Notes: generated by a model not told the origin, from the sequence alone. A DNA stretch of 64,000 nucleotides from Streptomyces rimosus (GCF_008704655.1 NZ_CP023688.1:4402001-4466000); one strand, 5' to 3'. Positions 41,683 through 50,420 are shown, counted from the stretch's first letter. A program made the numbers and translations.

Positions 41683-42336
41683 ATGCGCCCCGCCCCCGGT
41701 GAAGTCCTGCACTTCTCCGAAGACCCCACGATCACGCGGTTCGTGCCGCACGTCGCCCCGACCGCGCGGCAGCCCGAGGCGTACGTCTGGGCCGTCGGCA
41801 GCGACCGCGCGCCGGACTACTGGTTTCCGCGCCAGTGCCCGCGGGCCATGGCCTGGACGGTGCCGGGCACGACCGCGGAGGACCGCGCCCGCGTTCTCGG
41901 GCCGGGCGGCGGCGAGCGGGTACACGCGATCGAGTACGACTGGCTGGACCGCCTGCGTACCACCGAACTGTTCGCCTACCGGCTCCCGGCCGCGGCCTTC
42001 CGCCCGTTCGGCGAACCGGTGCCGAGCGCGGTCGTGGCGACGGAGCCCGTCGTACCGCTGGCACCGCCCGAGCCGGTGGGAGACCTGCTGAAGCTGCACC
42101 GGGATGCCGGAATCCAGCTGCGGGTGCTCGACAACCTGTGGGGCTTCTGGGACGAGGTGATCACCAGCACGCTCGGCTTCAGCGGCATCCGGCTGCGCAA
42201 CGCGAAGCCGGCTCGGGAGCCGGGTCCAGGGCAGCCCACCCGGACGGCGCCGAGCCCGGTCCTGCGAAAGCCGGTACGCCGCCGTCTCACCCCACCGCCC
42301 GCGGAAACGTCAGCTCCTCTCACCCCACCCGCGTAA
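41683..42336 (+). CDS. DUF6886-like protein of unknown function
   Basis: A 217-residue protein. The N-terminal part (LHFSEDPTITRFVPHVAPTARQPEAYVWAVGSDRAPDYWFPRQCPR, given in fragments: HFSEDPTITRFVPH, YVWAVGSDRAPDYWFPR) is a conserved family of roughly 170 residues seen in many bacteria, annotated as DUF6886. The C-terminal 40 residues are Pro/Arg-rich and probably disordered. Its last 17 bases overlap the acyl-CoA ligase gene tail-to-tail. The 34-base repeat array lies immediately upstream. No function is known. Confidence 0.75.
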   Translation: MRPAPGEVLHFSEDPTITRFVPHVAPTARQPEAYVWAVGSDRAPDYWFPRQCPRAMAWTVPGTTAEDRARVLGPGGGERVHAIEYDWLDRLRTTELFAYRLPAAAFRPFGEPVPSAVVATEPVVPLAPPEPVGDLLKLHRDAGIQLRVLDNLWGFWDEVITSTLGFSGIRLRNAKPAREPGPGQPTRTAPSPVLRKPVRRRLTPPPAETSAPLTPPA

Positions 42337-43972
42337 TCGTCAACTCCCCGTCCGCGTACTGCTTGCGCAGTACCTTCTTGTCGAACTTGCCGACACTCGT
42401 CTTCGGTACGGAAGTCACCACCGTCCACCGTTCCGGCAGCTGCCAGCGCGCCACCCGCTCGCCGAGGAAGGCCCGCAGTTCCTCGAAGGCCGCGTTCGCG
42501 CCCTCCCGCAGCACCACGGCGGCCAGCGGGCGCTCGCCCCACTTGTCGTCCGGTACGGCCACCACGGCGGCCTCCGCGATCTCCGGGTGGGCCATCAGGT
42601 GGTTCTCCAGCTCGACGGAGGAGATCCACTCGCCGCCGGACTTGATCACGTCCTTGGCCCGGTCGGTCAGCGTCAGATAGCCGTCCGGCGTGATCGTGCC
42701 GACGTCACCGGTGCGCAGCCAGCCGTCGGGGCTGAACTTGTCGCCGGGCCGCTGGTCGGCGCCCTCCGTACCGCCGTAGTACGCGCCCGCGATCCACGGC
42801 CCGCGCACCTCCAGCTCGCCCGCCGACTCCCCGTCCCACGGCAGGTGCACCCCGTCCGGGCCGACGAGCCGGGCTTCCACCGAGGCGGGGAAGCGGCCCT
42901 GCATGCCGCGGTAGGCCCATTCCTCATCGCCGCTGACGCCGGCGGGCGGGTGCGAGACCGTGCCGAGGGGCGAGGTCTCGGTCATGCCCCAGGCGTGCAC
43001 CACGCGCAGTCCGTGCCGCTCCTCGAAGGCGCGCATCAGGGACGGGGGACACGCGGAGCCGCCGATGACGACGTTGCGCAGCGAGGTGACGTCCCGCTTC
43101 GTGGCGTCCAACTCTCCGAGCAGACCCTGCCAGATGGTGGGTACGGCGGCGGCGATGGTCGGCCGTACGGTCTCGATCATCTCGGCCAGCGGCGCGGGCT
43201 GGAGGAAGCGGTCCGGCATCAGCAGCGAGGCACCCGCCATGAAGGAGGCGTGCGGCAGGCCCCAGGCGTTGACGTGAAACATCGGCACTACGGGCAACGC
43301 GATGTCCTGGCCGCCCAGCGCGAACGCCTCCGCGTTGTTGACCTGCATGGAGTGCAGGTACAGGGAGCGGTGGCTGTAGGCGACACCCTTAGGGTCGCCG
43401 GTCGTGCCGGAGGTGTAGCAGAGCGCGGCGGCCTCCCGTTCGTCCAGCTCCGGCCAGTCGAAGTGCTGCGCGTGTCCTGCGATCAGCTCCTCGTACTCGT
43501 GGACGTGCGGCCGTACGCCTTCCAGTACGGAGCGGTCGCCGGGCCCCGCCACGACGACGTGCTCGACGGTCGGCAGGTGCGGCAGCAGCGGCGCCAGCAG
43601 CGGCAGCAGCGAGCCGTTGACGAGGACGACGCGGTCGGCGGCGTGGTTGACGATCCACACCAACTGCTCGACGGGCAGGCGGAGGTTGAGCGTGTGGAGT
43701 ACGGCGCCCATGGAGGGAATCGCGAGATACGCCTCCAAATGTTCCGAATTGTTCCACATGAGAGTGGCCACCCGCTCATCGCCGCGGACCCCCAGCTCGT
43801 CGTGGAGCGCATGGGCGAGCTGCGCGGAGCGGGCGCCGATCTCCGCGTAACTGCGGCGGTGCGGTTCGCCCTCACCGGTCCAGGTGATCGCCTCGGCCTT
43901 TCCGTGGATCGTCGCGCCATGCGTCAAGATCCTCGAAACGAGCAGGGGTACGTCTTGCATCGTGCTCTGCAC
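42320..43972 (-). CDS. Long-chain fatty-acid (acyl-)CoA ligase
   Basis: A 550-residue adenylate-forming enzyme. The P-loop-like motif is CYTSGTTGDPKGVAYSHRS; then come VVHAWGMTETSPLGTVS (A5), DGWLRTGDVGTITPDGYLTLTDRAKDVIKSGGEWIS (A7-A8) and the catalytic Lys in PKTSVGKFDKKVLRKQY. It converts a carboxylic acid, ATP and CoA to an acyl-CoA. It is close to medium/long-chain ligases of beta-oxidation. GTG 43972 has GGGGAGG six bases upstream; ATG 43987 or 43960 are alternatives. The neighbouring prophage remnant begins 38 bases upstream. Confidence 0.92.
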   Translation of the reverse strand: MQSTMQDVPLLVSRILTHGATIHGKAEAITWTGEGEPHRRSYAEIGARSAQLAHALHDELGVRGDERVATLMWNNSEHLEAYLAIPSMGAVLHTLNLRLPVEQLVWIVNHAADRVVLVNGSLLPLLAPLLPHLPTVEHVVVAGPGDRSVLEGVRPHVHEYEELIAGHAQHFDWPELDEREAAALCYTSGTTGDPKGVAYSHRSLYLHSMQVNNAEAFALGGQDIALPVVPMFHVNAWGLPHASFMAGASLLMPDRFLQPAPLAEMIETVRPTIAAAVPTIWQGLLGELDATKRDVTSLRNVVIGGSACPPSLMRAFEERHGLRVVHAWGMTETSPLGTVSHPPAGVSGDEEWAYRGMQGRFPASVEARLVGPDGVHLPWDGESAGELEVRGPWIAGAYYGGTEGADQRPGDKFSPDGWLRTGDVGTITPDGYLTLTDRAKDVIKSGGEWISSVELENHLMAHPEIAEAAVVAVPDDKWGERPLAAVVLREGANAAFEELRAFLGERVARWQLPERWTVVTSVPKTSVGKFDKKVLRKQYADGELTITRVG

Positions 43973-44009
43973 CGGGAGCCTCCCCATAGGGTGCGCCTGT
44001 TACGCGCGG

Positions 44010-44062
44010 GTAAGTTCCTGGCGATTGTGCTGGTGTTCCTCGCGGTATGTCACTACCCGGCC
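44010..44062. repeat. 53-base direct repeat, left copy (probable att/prophage boundary)
   Basis: Identical base for base to 47549-47601. The stop codon of the serine-integrase-like fragment falls inside it, as expected for an attachment site lying beside an integrase gene. Confidence 0.85.
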
Positions 44063-44466
44063 GGCAGCAATTCAGCCGCTGACGTGGTGGCCGATACCTC
44101 TGTGGCGCCGTCGGCAAGCGGTGCATCCAACGGCGCCCACGGGTCCGGCTCCCACACCGGGTGAATCCCGATCAGTCCGTCTTCGCCAAGTTCGCCATTA
44201 CGGATGAGCGCCACCCGTCGGACGAGTTGCCGAATGATCGCGTTGCGCTCGGCCGTGAGGAGCGTGTCCCACTCTTCGATCAGCCCTACGGCCGGCGGCC
44301 GGAACTCTTCGGCGCTGGGCAGTTCCTCGACCACGGCGATCTTGTCCAGTTCGCGCCTGATGGCATCCCGTTGCGCCACAAGGGTGTCCGGCCGGTCGAA
44401 GCCAACGATCACTCCGTTGACGCGCTGCGGTACGCGGTGCACAGCACAGCTCACGAGTGGCGCCAC
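44053..44466 (-). pseudogene. Large serine recombinase, C-terminal fragment
   Basis: A 137-codon open frame whose central part reads LVAQRDAIRRELDKIAVVEELPSAEEF ... EEWDTLLTAERNAIIRQLVRRVALIRNG ... IHPVWEPDPWAPL. This resembles the coiled-coil and C-terminal end of actinophage large serine integrases. The catalytic resolvase domain and zinc domain (about 350 residues) are absent upstream, where a different gene begins. It is therefore a truncated integrase, ending inside the 53-base repeat. The frame could still be translated, but it cannot be a working recombinase. Confidence 0.65.
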
Positions 44467-44470
44467 CTGC

Positions 44471-44926
44471 TCACCGGGACCACGGAGTACGCGGCGGAAT
44501 CTTGATGGGCTTGCCCGCCTCCGCCCTCTTGATGACCCATGTGGAAAAGGCGAGGCTGTACAGGCCCAAGGCGCACACGGGCAATCCGAACAGCCCCCAC
44601 CTTCCTTGCCAACCGGACAGTATCCATCCGTGCGCCGACAGCATCACGACGCCAGGAATCGCAAACGGAAGCATGATGACGGCCGCCCGTCGTCCCCAGC
44701 GAAGCCGCTTCAGGTACTGCTCGCATCTGCGCTCGATTTCAGCAGCTTGGGCATCCTCCGCGTCCAAGATCCGCCGCTGCCGCTGCTCCAAACGACGCTG
44801 TAGCTCCTCTGACTCCGGGCTGGTGGGTGCCCCAAACACAACGTCACCGTGGATAGCACCCGCCTGTATGGCGTTCCCATTCACGGTGCCGCTCAACTCG
44901 TTGCGCACACGCTGCGGTTCACTCAT
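44471..44926 (-). CDS. Two-helix membrane protein with NELSGTVNGNAIQAG motif
   Basis: A 151-residue protein. Residues about 7-33 read NELSGTVNGNAIQAGAIHGDV followed by VFG. This motif (N-x-(F/L)SG ... QAG-x-(V/I)HGD(V/I)xF) introduces many Streptomyces proteins of unknown or conflict-related role. A coiled coil follows (EELQRRLEQRQRRILDAEDAQAAEIERRCE in pieces), then two membrane helices (AAVIMLPFAIPGVVMLSAHGW, LFGLPVCALGLYSLAFSTWVI). ATG 44926 is the first good start. It lies inside the prophage remnant on the strand of the integrase fragment and may be morphon-type cargo. Confidence 0.7.
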   Translation of the reverse strand: MSEPQRVRNELSGTVNGNAIQAGAIHGDVVFGAPTSPESEELQRRLEQRQRRILDAEDAQAAEIERRCEQYLKRLRWGRRAAVIMLPFAIPGVVMLSAHGWILSGWQGRWGLFGLPVCALGLYSLAFSTWVIKRAEAGKPIKIPPRTPWSR

Positions 44927-44974
44927 GTACGCAACCTACGCATCAGGTAGTCGTGATCACCATTTGGAGGCGAG

Positions 44975-45847
44975 TTGTCCCTGCCGGAGCCCGGCGCAGC
45001 ATGGCCGCCGCGGGACATCGCGCCCCTGTACGCCGATATCCGCGTTGATGACGCGTGGTACTCCGGCGACCGTAAGAAGCTGACCAACGTCTACCGGCAC
45101 GCTCCGCAGCAGCGCCACGACGGCCGCCGCCGTCTGTGGGGCCGCCACCGCCCGCCGAGCCAGCGCGAGCACCGGCTGCACATACCGCTCGCCGGAGAGA
45201 TCGCGCAGACCTCCGCCGATCTGCTGTTCGCCGACACCCCCGTGATCACCGTGGGGGACACGGCGACGCAGGATCGCCTCGGCGACCTGCTCGACGCGGG
45301 CGGCGATTCACGCGGAGACCGGGCAGGCCGCCCCCGACCCGGTCGGGAGTTTCCCGCTCGCTGCCTGATCGGGGTGCACATGCCCGTGTCCCCCGATCAG
45401 GTCGAGTACCTCGCCGCGGTGACCGCGGACCTGTACGCCGGTGTCGAGCGGCAGCTGCTCGAACTGTGCGCGCGGCAGCTCGCCGCAGGGCTGGACGCGC
45501 CCGGCTGGGCCGTGGCCAAACTCGCCGCCGTATCCCCGATGCGGCGCGCGGCCAACGAGATCAGGAAGTGCGGCACGCAGGTGCACCTCCGCGGGCGCAT
45601 CCTGCGCACCGCCGGACTCATCCCCGCCGACGGGCAACCCCTGCCGGGTCCGACCCTGCCGCAGACGTACTGGCCCACGCAGTCCCCCACCTCGTACGCC
45701 GAGGTATCGTTCGGATGCGAGGTCAGTGCGACCTCTCCGGCCGGCACCGTCCGCGGCGAGATCAGCGGCCGAGTCAAGATCACCGCCGCCTTTCAGCGCG
45801 CGTCGTCCTCGTGGCTGGCGTTCGGATACACCTGGTGGACCGACTAA
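44975..45847 (+). pseudogene. Chimeric phage structural remnant (portal / capsid / other)
   Basis: One open frame of 290 codons, from TTG 44975 with GGAGG upstream, joins pieces of what look like different phage genes. Residues 1-110 (DIAPLYADIRVDDAWYSGDRKKLTNVYRH ... HIPLAGEIAQTSADLLFADTPVI in pieces) match the N-terminus of SPP1 gp6-like portal proteins. Residues about 135-190 (MPVSPDQVEYLAAVTADLYAGVERQLLEL in part) match the start of a minor capsid protein. The final 90 residues (TYWPTQSPTSYAEVSFGCEV) are of unknown origin. Internal in-frame deletions probably fused them, and none would be functional. Confidence 0.65.
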
Positions 45848-45874
45848 CAAATGCAGCAGCGGGACCGCTGTCGG

Positions 45875-46060
45875 TCAATGATGGTTCTGCCACCACAACA
45901 GCAGCGATGTCACGCCTGCACTTCCCAACCCGTAGGCCGCACCCCGTGCGATCTGGGCAAGCAGCAGCCGTACCCAGCGGAACCACGCAGGTAACCGACG
46001 CTTGCGAGCCGTGGCGGCGGGCTTGGGCTGGTCCTTGCCGGGGTCCGTAGACTTGCTCAT
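45875..46060 (-). CDS. Small single-span membrane protein
   Basis: A 61-residue protein: a Lys/Pro-rich polar N-terminus (MSKSTDPGKDQPKPAATARK), then a hydrophobic helix (IARGAAYGLGSAGVTSLLLWW). ATG 46060 follows GGAAGGA. It is within the prophage remnant, so a phage accessory or holin-like role is possible, but length and sequence do not decide it. Confidence 0.5.
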   Translation of the reverse strand: MSKSTDPGKDQPKPAATARKRRLPAWFRWVRLLLAQIARGAAYGLGSAGVTSLLLWWQNHH

Positions 46061-46454
46061 AGGAGTTGCTTCCTTCCGCAGGAGAGCGTTCCGGAACGAG
46101 CCCCACCGGGCCGAAGGTTGGGAGCCAAGAGGCCCGGTGTGGGCTCTTTCTCATGCTCTCAGATCGCCACCTGGGCACGTCATGAGCCTGATGTGTACAA
46201 AATCGCCTGGCGAACTTTCATGACTGGGCCAAAAGTCCGCCTACAGCGCACGGTTGGCCGTCGGGTATAGCCCGGTTTGGCCGTCGGGTATAGACCGGTA
46301 ACCCTGCCTTCCTCTTCCTTCACGAGCGCTTTCTGTATCCGCGGTCTTGGGTGTCCTCCGAGAGGCACCACTCATGAAGCGCCAGGTCACAGGGGCCATT
46401 CGAGCAGAAGTTCCGTTCGGAGAACCGCGTTAGAGGAACGCAGTACGGGTCCGG
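46061..46454. other. Prophage-remnant sequence without a supported gene
   Basis: About 390 bases. It contains a 23-base imperfect tandem duplication (TTGGCCGTCGGGTATAG units from 46254 and 46277). A 19-codon frame starting at 46375 has no support. Confidence 0.5.
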
Positions 46455-46892
46455 GTGCGCGACCCACCGGTCATTACCACGGGGATGTCGTGCAAGAGCG
46501 TGCCGTCCCAGTCCCAGACCGCGTGTACGAGTGACCCGGGAGTGATCACGGCGGCCCCCTACCGAACCTTGTTCTGTGACCTGCGCACCGATCAGATCAT
46601 CGACGCACTTCCCGTTCAGGGTGTGCGCCTGGACGACTGGTCTGCATCCGCCCGAAAAGCCGCTCGTAGGAGTGCGGCTGCGCGGAAGGCACGTCCAGCT
46701 GTGCGACCCACCGGCTTAGAGCACGGCGATGTCGTGCAAGAGCGCGCCGGTGACCCGGGGGTGATCATGGCGGACCCCTACCGGGCCCTGTTCTGCGACC
46801 TGCGCACCGACCAGGTCATCGACGCCCTGCCCATACAGGGGGTGTCCCTTGGTGACTGGATCGGCAAGAGCGGGTCGCTCGGCGCCACCATC
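46455..46892 (+). repeat. 219-base imperfect tandem duplication in phage tail gene
   Basis: Two diverged copies run about 219 bases apart. For example, the GTGACCCGGG segment occurs at 46531 and 46750, followed in both by a frame reading [25 protein letters not shown]. The first copy is a partial duplicate of the 5' end of the tail gene. Confidence 0.8.
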
Positions 46893-47548
46893 CCCATACC
46901 GAACGCCGCTCTTGCGGGCCGTGTGGGTCGAGCGGGGCCGCGAGATTTGGTGGGTCGGCATCCTGTGGACCGCCAACGTCAGCAGCAACCGCGGGCTTCT
47001 GTCCATGCAGATCCAGGCCGCCACCTGGGATTCGTACCTCAATCACCGGCTGCTGTACGACACGATGACCGCGGCCGGTGTCAATCAGTTCGACATCGCG
47101 AGGCAGTTGGTCGACTACGCGCAGCAGGCCGCCGGCGGAGACATCGGCATCGATTACGACCTCCACCTGCCCGGAATGGTGCGCGACCATATGTACAGCC
47201 GGTACGACCTGCCCACGATCCGCGACCTGCTCGCAAAGCTCGGCGCGGTCGAGGGCGGGTTCGAGTGGCGCATCGCGTCATACCGCGATCCGGAGTCCGG
47301 CCGACGTGTCAAGCGCCTGCGGCTGGGGACCCCGACGCTGCGCAGCGGTACCGCCGACATCGTCCTCGACCACCCGGGCCCCGTTCCGACGTACTCGTGG
47401 CCGGTGGACGCGACCGGGCAGGCGAACGTCTGGCAGTCGCGCGGTGCGTCCGACAACAGCAACCAGGCCGCCAACGGTGTCCTGATGCTGTCGCGGCTTC
47501 TGGTCGCTGAGGAAGACACCTCGGCCGGCTGGCCGCGGCTGGACGGGA
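46767..47548 (+). pseudogene. Siphovirus tail protein (Gp37-like), frameshifted and truncated
   Basis: From ATG 46767 the frame reads [20 protein letters not shown] ... [19 protein letters not shown], typical of the N-terminus of ReqiPepy6 Gp37-like tail proteins. Near 46915 the frame shifts by one. The rest ([20 protein letters not shown] ... [17 protein letters not shown] ... [11 protein letters not shown] ... [31 protein letters not shown]) continues in another frame to 47548. There the 53-base repeat replaces the C-terminal half. Frameshift and truncation both mark it as dead. Confidence 0.75.
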
Positions 47549-47601
47549 GTAAGTTCCTGGCGATTGTGCTGGTGTTCCTCGCGGTATGTCACTACCCGGC
47601 C
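47549..47601. repeat. 53-base direct repeat, right copy
   Basis: Identical to 44010-44062. It cuts the tail gene remnant short, and the host sequence with the lasso gene begins beyond it. Confidence 0.85.
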
Positions 47602-47857
47602 AGTGCGTATTCGGCCGTTGTCCCGGCGCGGGGCGGCTCCGCGACACCGCCGGTGAGCGGTACGGGGAGGGGGCGGAGCCCTCGTGGGGCCGACCGGGAT
47701 CAGGCCATCTTCGCCATGTCGGGCGGGGGGCGCGGTGGCCGTACTCACGCCGGGCCGTACGCCCCGCGCACCCCCGACCACCCCAAAGGGTGGGCACCGC
47801 GACCGTTGTACCCGGGAAGCCTCTTGGCACGTACGCGTTCCGTATGGAGGTCGGATC

Positions 47858-47989
47858 ATGCAGGAGAACTGGGAAGAGGCCGACTACGAAGCCCCCGAGC
47901 TTGCCGAGGTCGGCGACTTCGGGGAAGTTACGCACGGCTATTCCGGTCTCTACTGGGACGGGTACTCGGCGTTCTTCGGGCTGGCGTAG
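47858..47989 (+). CDS. Orphan lasso peptide precursor
   Basis: A 43-residue peptide, ATG 47858 seven bases after GGAGG. The leader has the complete RRE-recognition pattern YxxPxLxxxGxF (Y10, P13, L15, G19, F21) and Thr at position -2 (T25-H26). The predicted core is residues 27-43, [17 protein letters not shown]. Gly1 and Asp8 are spaced for an eight-residue macrolactam ring, and bulky Tyr10, Phe13 and Phe14 could lock the tail (class II lasso). No lasso cyclase (asparagine-synthetase-like), leader peptidase or RRE gene is within the window, so maturation would need genes elsewhere or the cluster is a relic. The prophage boundary is 256 bases upstream. Confidence 0.85.
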   Translation: MQENWEEADYEAPELAEVGDFGEVTHGYSGLYWDGYSAFFGLA

Positions 47990-48051
47990 GTGCGTGGCCG
48001 CCGTGGGGCGTGTGATTCCCATCGGCGGCCCGGGGTGCGTAAATTGAGCGA

Positions 48052-48531
48052 ATGTTCGAGAAGGTGGGCGCGGAAGAGTCCGCGCGCCTGGAGGCCCTGG
48101 CGGCGAAGGTGCGCGATGAGCTGCCCGCCGCCGGTCTCCCCGTGCTTGCGCCCGGCTTGCATCACGCCCTGGCCGGTGGAGCCGAGGTGGAAGTGGACGA
48201 TGGGGCCGACGCCGCCGGTGGCGTGTATGTGGACTGGGAGGCCAGCCCGCGCCTACGAGAGTGCGCGGTCCGCGCTCTCCGCCTCCGATTGATGGACGAT
48301 CCCGTTCTGCGGCGCCCCGGCCAGATATCGGCCGCGATGATGCACGCGATGGCCGCGATCCTGACGTCCGCCGGCTTCACCGTCGAGGACCCGGACGACG
48401 AGTACCGTCCGTTCCACCTGCGGGTGCTCGCCGGCCCCGCCCCAGACGTAGCGTCCGGGTGGGAGCCGCGCGAGGAGGAAATGGACATGTCCGCCTGGCA
48501 GACAGCCGATGAAGGCGCCGACGCCGACTGA
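48052..48531 (+). CDS. Conserved hypothetical protein
   Basis: A 159-residue acidic protein (LEALAAKVRDELPAAGLPVLAPG, then ECAVRALRLRLMDDPVLRRPGQIS, and an Asp/Glu-rich end). It begins 62 bases after the lasso precursor with only a weak ribosome site (GAGCGA). It shows no membrane segment or enzyme motif. Codon use is normal for the genome. It could share a transcript with the lasso gene, but the family does not suggest a maturation role. Confidence 0.65.
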   Translation: MFEKVGAEESARLEALAAKVRDELPAAGLPVLAPGLHHALAGGAEVEVDDGADAAGGVYVDWEASPRLRECAVRALRLRLMDDPVLRRPGQISAAMMHAMAAILTSAGFTVEDPDDEYRPFHLRVLAGPAPDVASGWEPREEEMDMSAWQTADEGADAD

Positions 48532-48581
48532 CTTCGGCTGCGTACGGCTGGCTGCGGCTGCCTGCCCACGGACGTGCGGGG

Positions 48582-49034
48582 TTACGGAGCGCCGCTCCCG
48601 CCCCGGTCGAGCGCGAACCACACCCCCTTGCGCCGACGGGTGTTGATGTTGGGCCGGTAGACGCCCCACCGGGACGCCAGGGCCTCGACCAGGAGCAGGC
48701 CGCGCCCCGATCCGTCATCGGGCAGGGCGGGCAGGCTCAGGAGGCGGCTGCCGGGTGCGTCGTCCCATACGGCCACGCGTACGGACGCGGGGTGTACGGC
48801 CACGTCGAGGCGTACGACGGCCGTGTCAGTGTGCAGGTGTACGTTCGTTACGAGCTCGCTGACCAACAGCCGTGCGTCGTCGACGAGTTCGGCGTTGCCG
48901 GTCAGGTTCATCAGGTCGGCCACGACGGTCCGGGCGATCTCCGGCGCGGCCACGCCGCTGACCAGGTCGAACCGGAACGAGTGGGGGTGCGCTTCGGGGA
49001 GTGCGGGGGGTCGTTTCAGGGATGCGAGAGTCAT
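48582..49034 (-). CDS. ATP-binding protein, anti-sigma-factor kinase-like
   Basis: A 150-residue GHKL ATPase-fold protein. The N box is DDARLLVSELVTNVHLHTD; then follow VRVAVWDDAPGSRL and GSGRGLLLVEALASRWGVY. ATG 49034 has GGGAG eight bases upstream. It is divergent from the XRE/DUF5753 gene at 49282. The trio of this ATPase, a WhiJ-like regulator and a DUF397 protein recurs in Streptomyces (the abaA and whiJ loci), where it modulates development and antibiotic production. The ligand and partner are unknown. Confidence 0.88.
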   Translation of the reverse strand: MTLASLKRPPALPEAHPHSFRFDLVSGVAAPEIARTVVADLMNLTGNAELVDDARLLVSELVTNVHLHTDTAVVRLDVAVHPASVRVAVWDDAPGSRLLSLPALPDDGSGRGLLLVEALASRWGVYRPNINTRRRKGVWFALDRGGSGAP

Positions 49035-49281
49035 GGCTACGTCTCCCAACGCGGTGATGCGCGTTACGCGTTGCCGTGTCCCTGGCCACTCCCCAAGGAA
49101 CGCCCGCCCGAAGGCGCACGCGAGCGGCTGCACTTCGGCATTTCGGCGTGCGGCGCGGTGCTGCCAGCGACCATAGGGTGAAACACTGCACCGGTACAAC
49201 CCTGTACCCCGAACGAGCGTCGGCAGGTAGACCGGTGAGGCCGTTCCCGGCACACTCAGGGGTGACAAGGGAAAGGGACAC

Positions 49282-50136
49282 ATGCCACCGAGGGACAATC
49301 CGACCGCCCGACAGATTCGGCTCGGTGTCGAGCTTCGGAAGCTACGCGAGCGTGCCGGGCGGACAGCACGCGAGGCCGGCGGATTGCTGTCCACCGATGC
49401 GGCCCGCATCAGCAACATCGAGGCCGGCCGCCTCGGAATCAGCGAAGAGCGCATTCGCCGCCTGACGACCTTTTACCAGTGCGACAACGAACCACTCATC
49501 AACGCCCTGTGCGAGATCGCCGCCGAGCGCAGGGGAACGCACTGGTTCGACGATTACCGGGGCATCCTGGCGCCCGGCTGGCTGGACATCGCCGAGCTGG
49601 AGCTGCACGCAACTGCGGTTCGCTCGTTGCAGTCAACCACTATGCCCGGCCCGTTCCAGACCGAGGCGTACGCGCGCACTTTGTTCGAAGGAGTCACACC
49701 AGCCCTTCCGCGTAACGCGGTCGAGACGCGCATCGAGCATCGGCTCAAGAGGAGGGCCATCTTCGTGGGCCCAACGGCGACTCCCTACTCCGCGATTCTC
49801 CACGAGGCCGCCCTGCGGATGCGATTCGGCGGACGCAAGGCCACGCGCGAGCAGCTCGAGTACCTTGTCGAGGTTTCACACATGCCCACCGTGTCCGTGC
49901 GGGTGATTCCGTTCACGAACGAAAGGTTCATCGAGGTCACGCAGCCGGTCATGTACGCGCATGGAACGGTTGAGCAGCTGGACACCGTACAGATCGATGC
50001 GGCTTTTGGTGGACGGTTCCTCGACTCGGAGGCCGACCTGAAGAAGTACAACAGCCTGCTCAATATCGCCGAGCACGCGTCTCTGAACGAAACCGAGTCG
50101 CGGCAGTTCGTACACAACATCGCAAAGGAAATGTGA
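49282..50136 (+). CDS. XRE-family regulator with DUF5753 domain (WhiJ-like)
   Basis: A 284-residue protein. The N-terminal helix-turn-helix (about 15-70) reads LRKLRERAGRTAREAGGLLSTDAARISNIE in outline, with the Xre pattern. The C-terminal 180 residues form DUF5753 (LELHATAVRSLQSTTMPGPFQTEAYAR ... VSVRVIPF). These WhiJ-type proteins act with a small DUF397 protein encoded next to them, here beginning nine bases downstream. In S. coelicolor the WhiJ repressor is relieved by its DUF397 partner. The same mode is likely here. Confidence 0.92.
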   Translation: MPPRDNPTARQIRLGVELRKLRERAGRTAREAGGLLSTDAARISNIEAGRLGISEERIRRLTTFYQCDNEPLINALCEIAAERRGTHWFDDYRGILAPGWLDIAELELHATAVRSLQSTTMPGPFQTEAYARTLFEGVTPALPRNAVETRIEHRLKRRAIFVGPTATPYSAILHEAALRMRFGGRKATREQLEYLVEVSHMPTVSVRVIPFTNERFIEVTQPVMYAHGTVEQLDTVQIDAAFGGRFLDSEADLKKYNSLLNIAEHASLNETESRQFVHNIAKEM

Positions 50137-50145
50137 GCCTAGAGC

Positions 50146-50352
50146 ATGAGCGCGATCAACCCGATCAACTGGCAGAAATCTTCCTTCTCGGGGGGCGGCG
50201 GAGAAAACTGCATCGAGGTCGCAACGCACGAAGGAAGCATCGTGATGCGTGAGAGCGACGACCCCAGCAGCACCATAACGACTAGTCGCGCGAAGATGGC
50301 CGCGTTCATTGCGGGCATGAAGAACGGGGAGTTCGACCACCTCGTCAACTAG
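50146..50352 (+). CDS. DUF397 protein, partner of the WhiJ-like regulator
   Basis: A 68-residue protein with the family core NWQKSSFSGGGGENCIEVAT, VMRESDDPSST and an end of FIAGMKNGEFD. DUF397 proteins are small cognate antagonists of WhiJ/DUF5753 regulators. It follows the regulator by nine bases in the same operon and is closed by a strong terminator. Confidence 0.92.
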   Translation: MSAINPINWQKSSFSGGGGENCIEVATHEGSIVMRESDDPSSTITTSRAKMAAFIAGMKNGEFDHLVN

Positions 50353-50388
50353 TACGAATTACCGGACATTCGTTCGCCGCAGGGGCGC

Positions 50389-50420
50389 AGCCCCCGCCCT
50401 GACTTGGGCGGGGGCTTTTT
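50389..50420 (+). terminator. Rho-independent terminator
   Basis: An 11-base-pair GC stem (AGCCCCCGCCC/GGGCGGGGGCT) runs into five T residues, 37 bases after the DUF397 stop. Confidence 0.92.

Noticed and set aside
46375..46434. 19-codon frame after GAGG in the prophage relic
   Set aside because: Too short and without conservation signal; it lies in decayed phage sequence.
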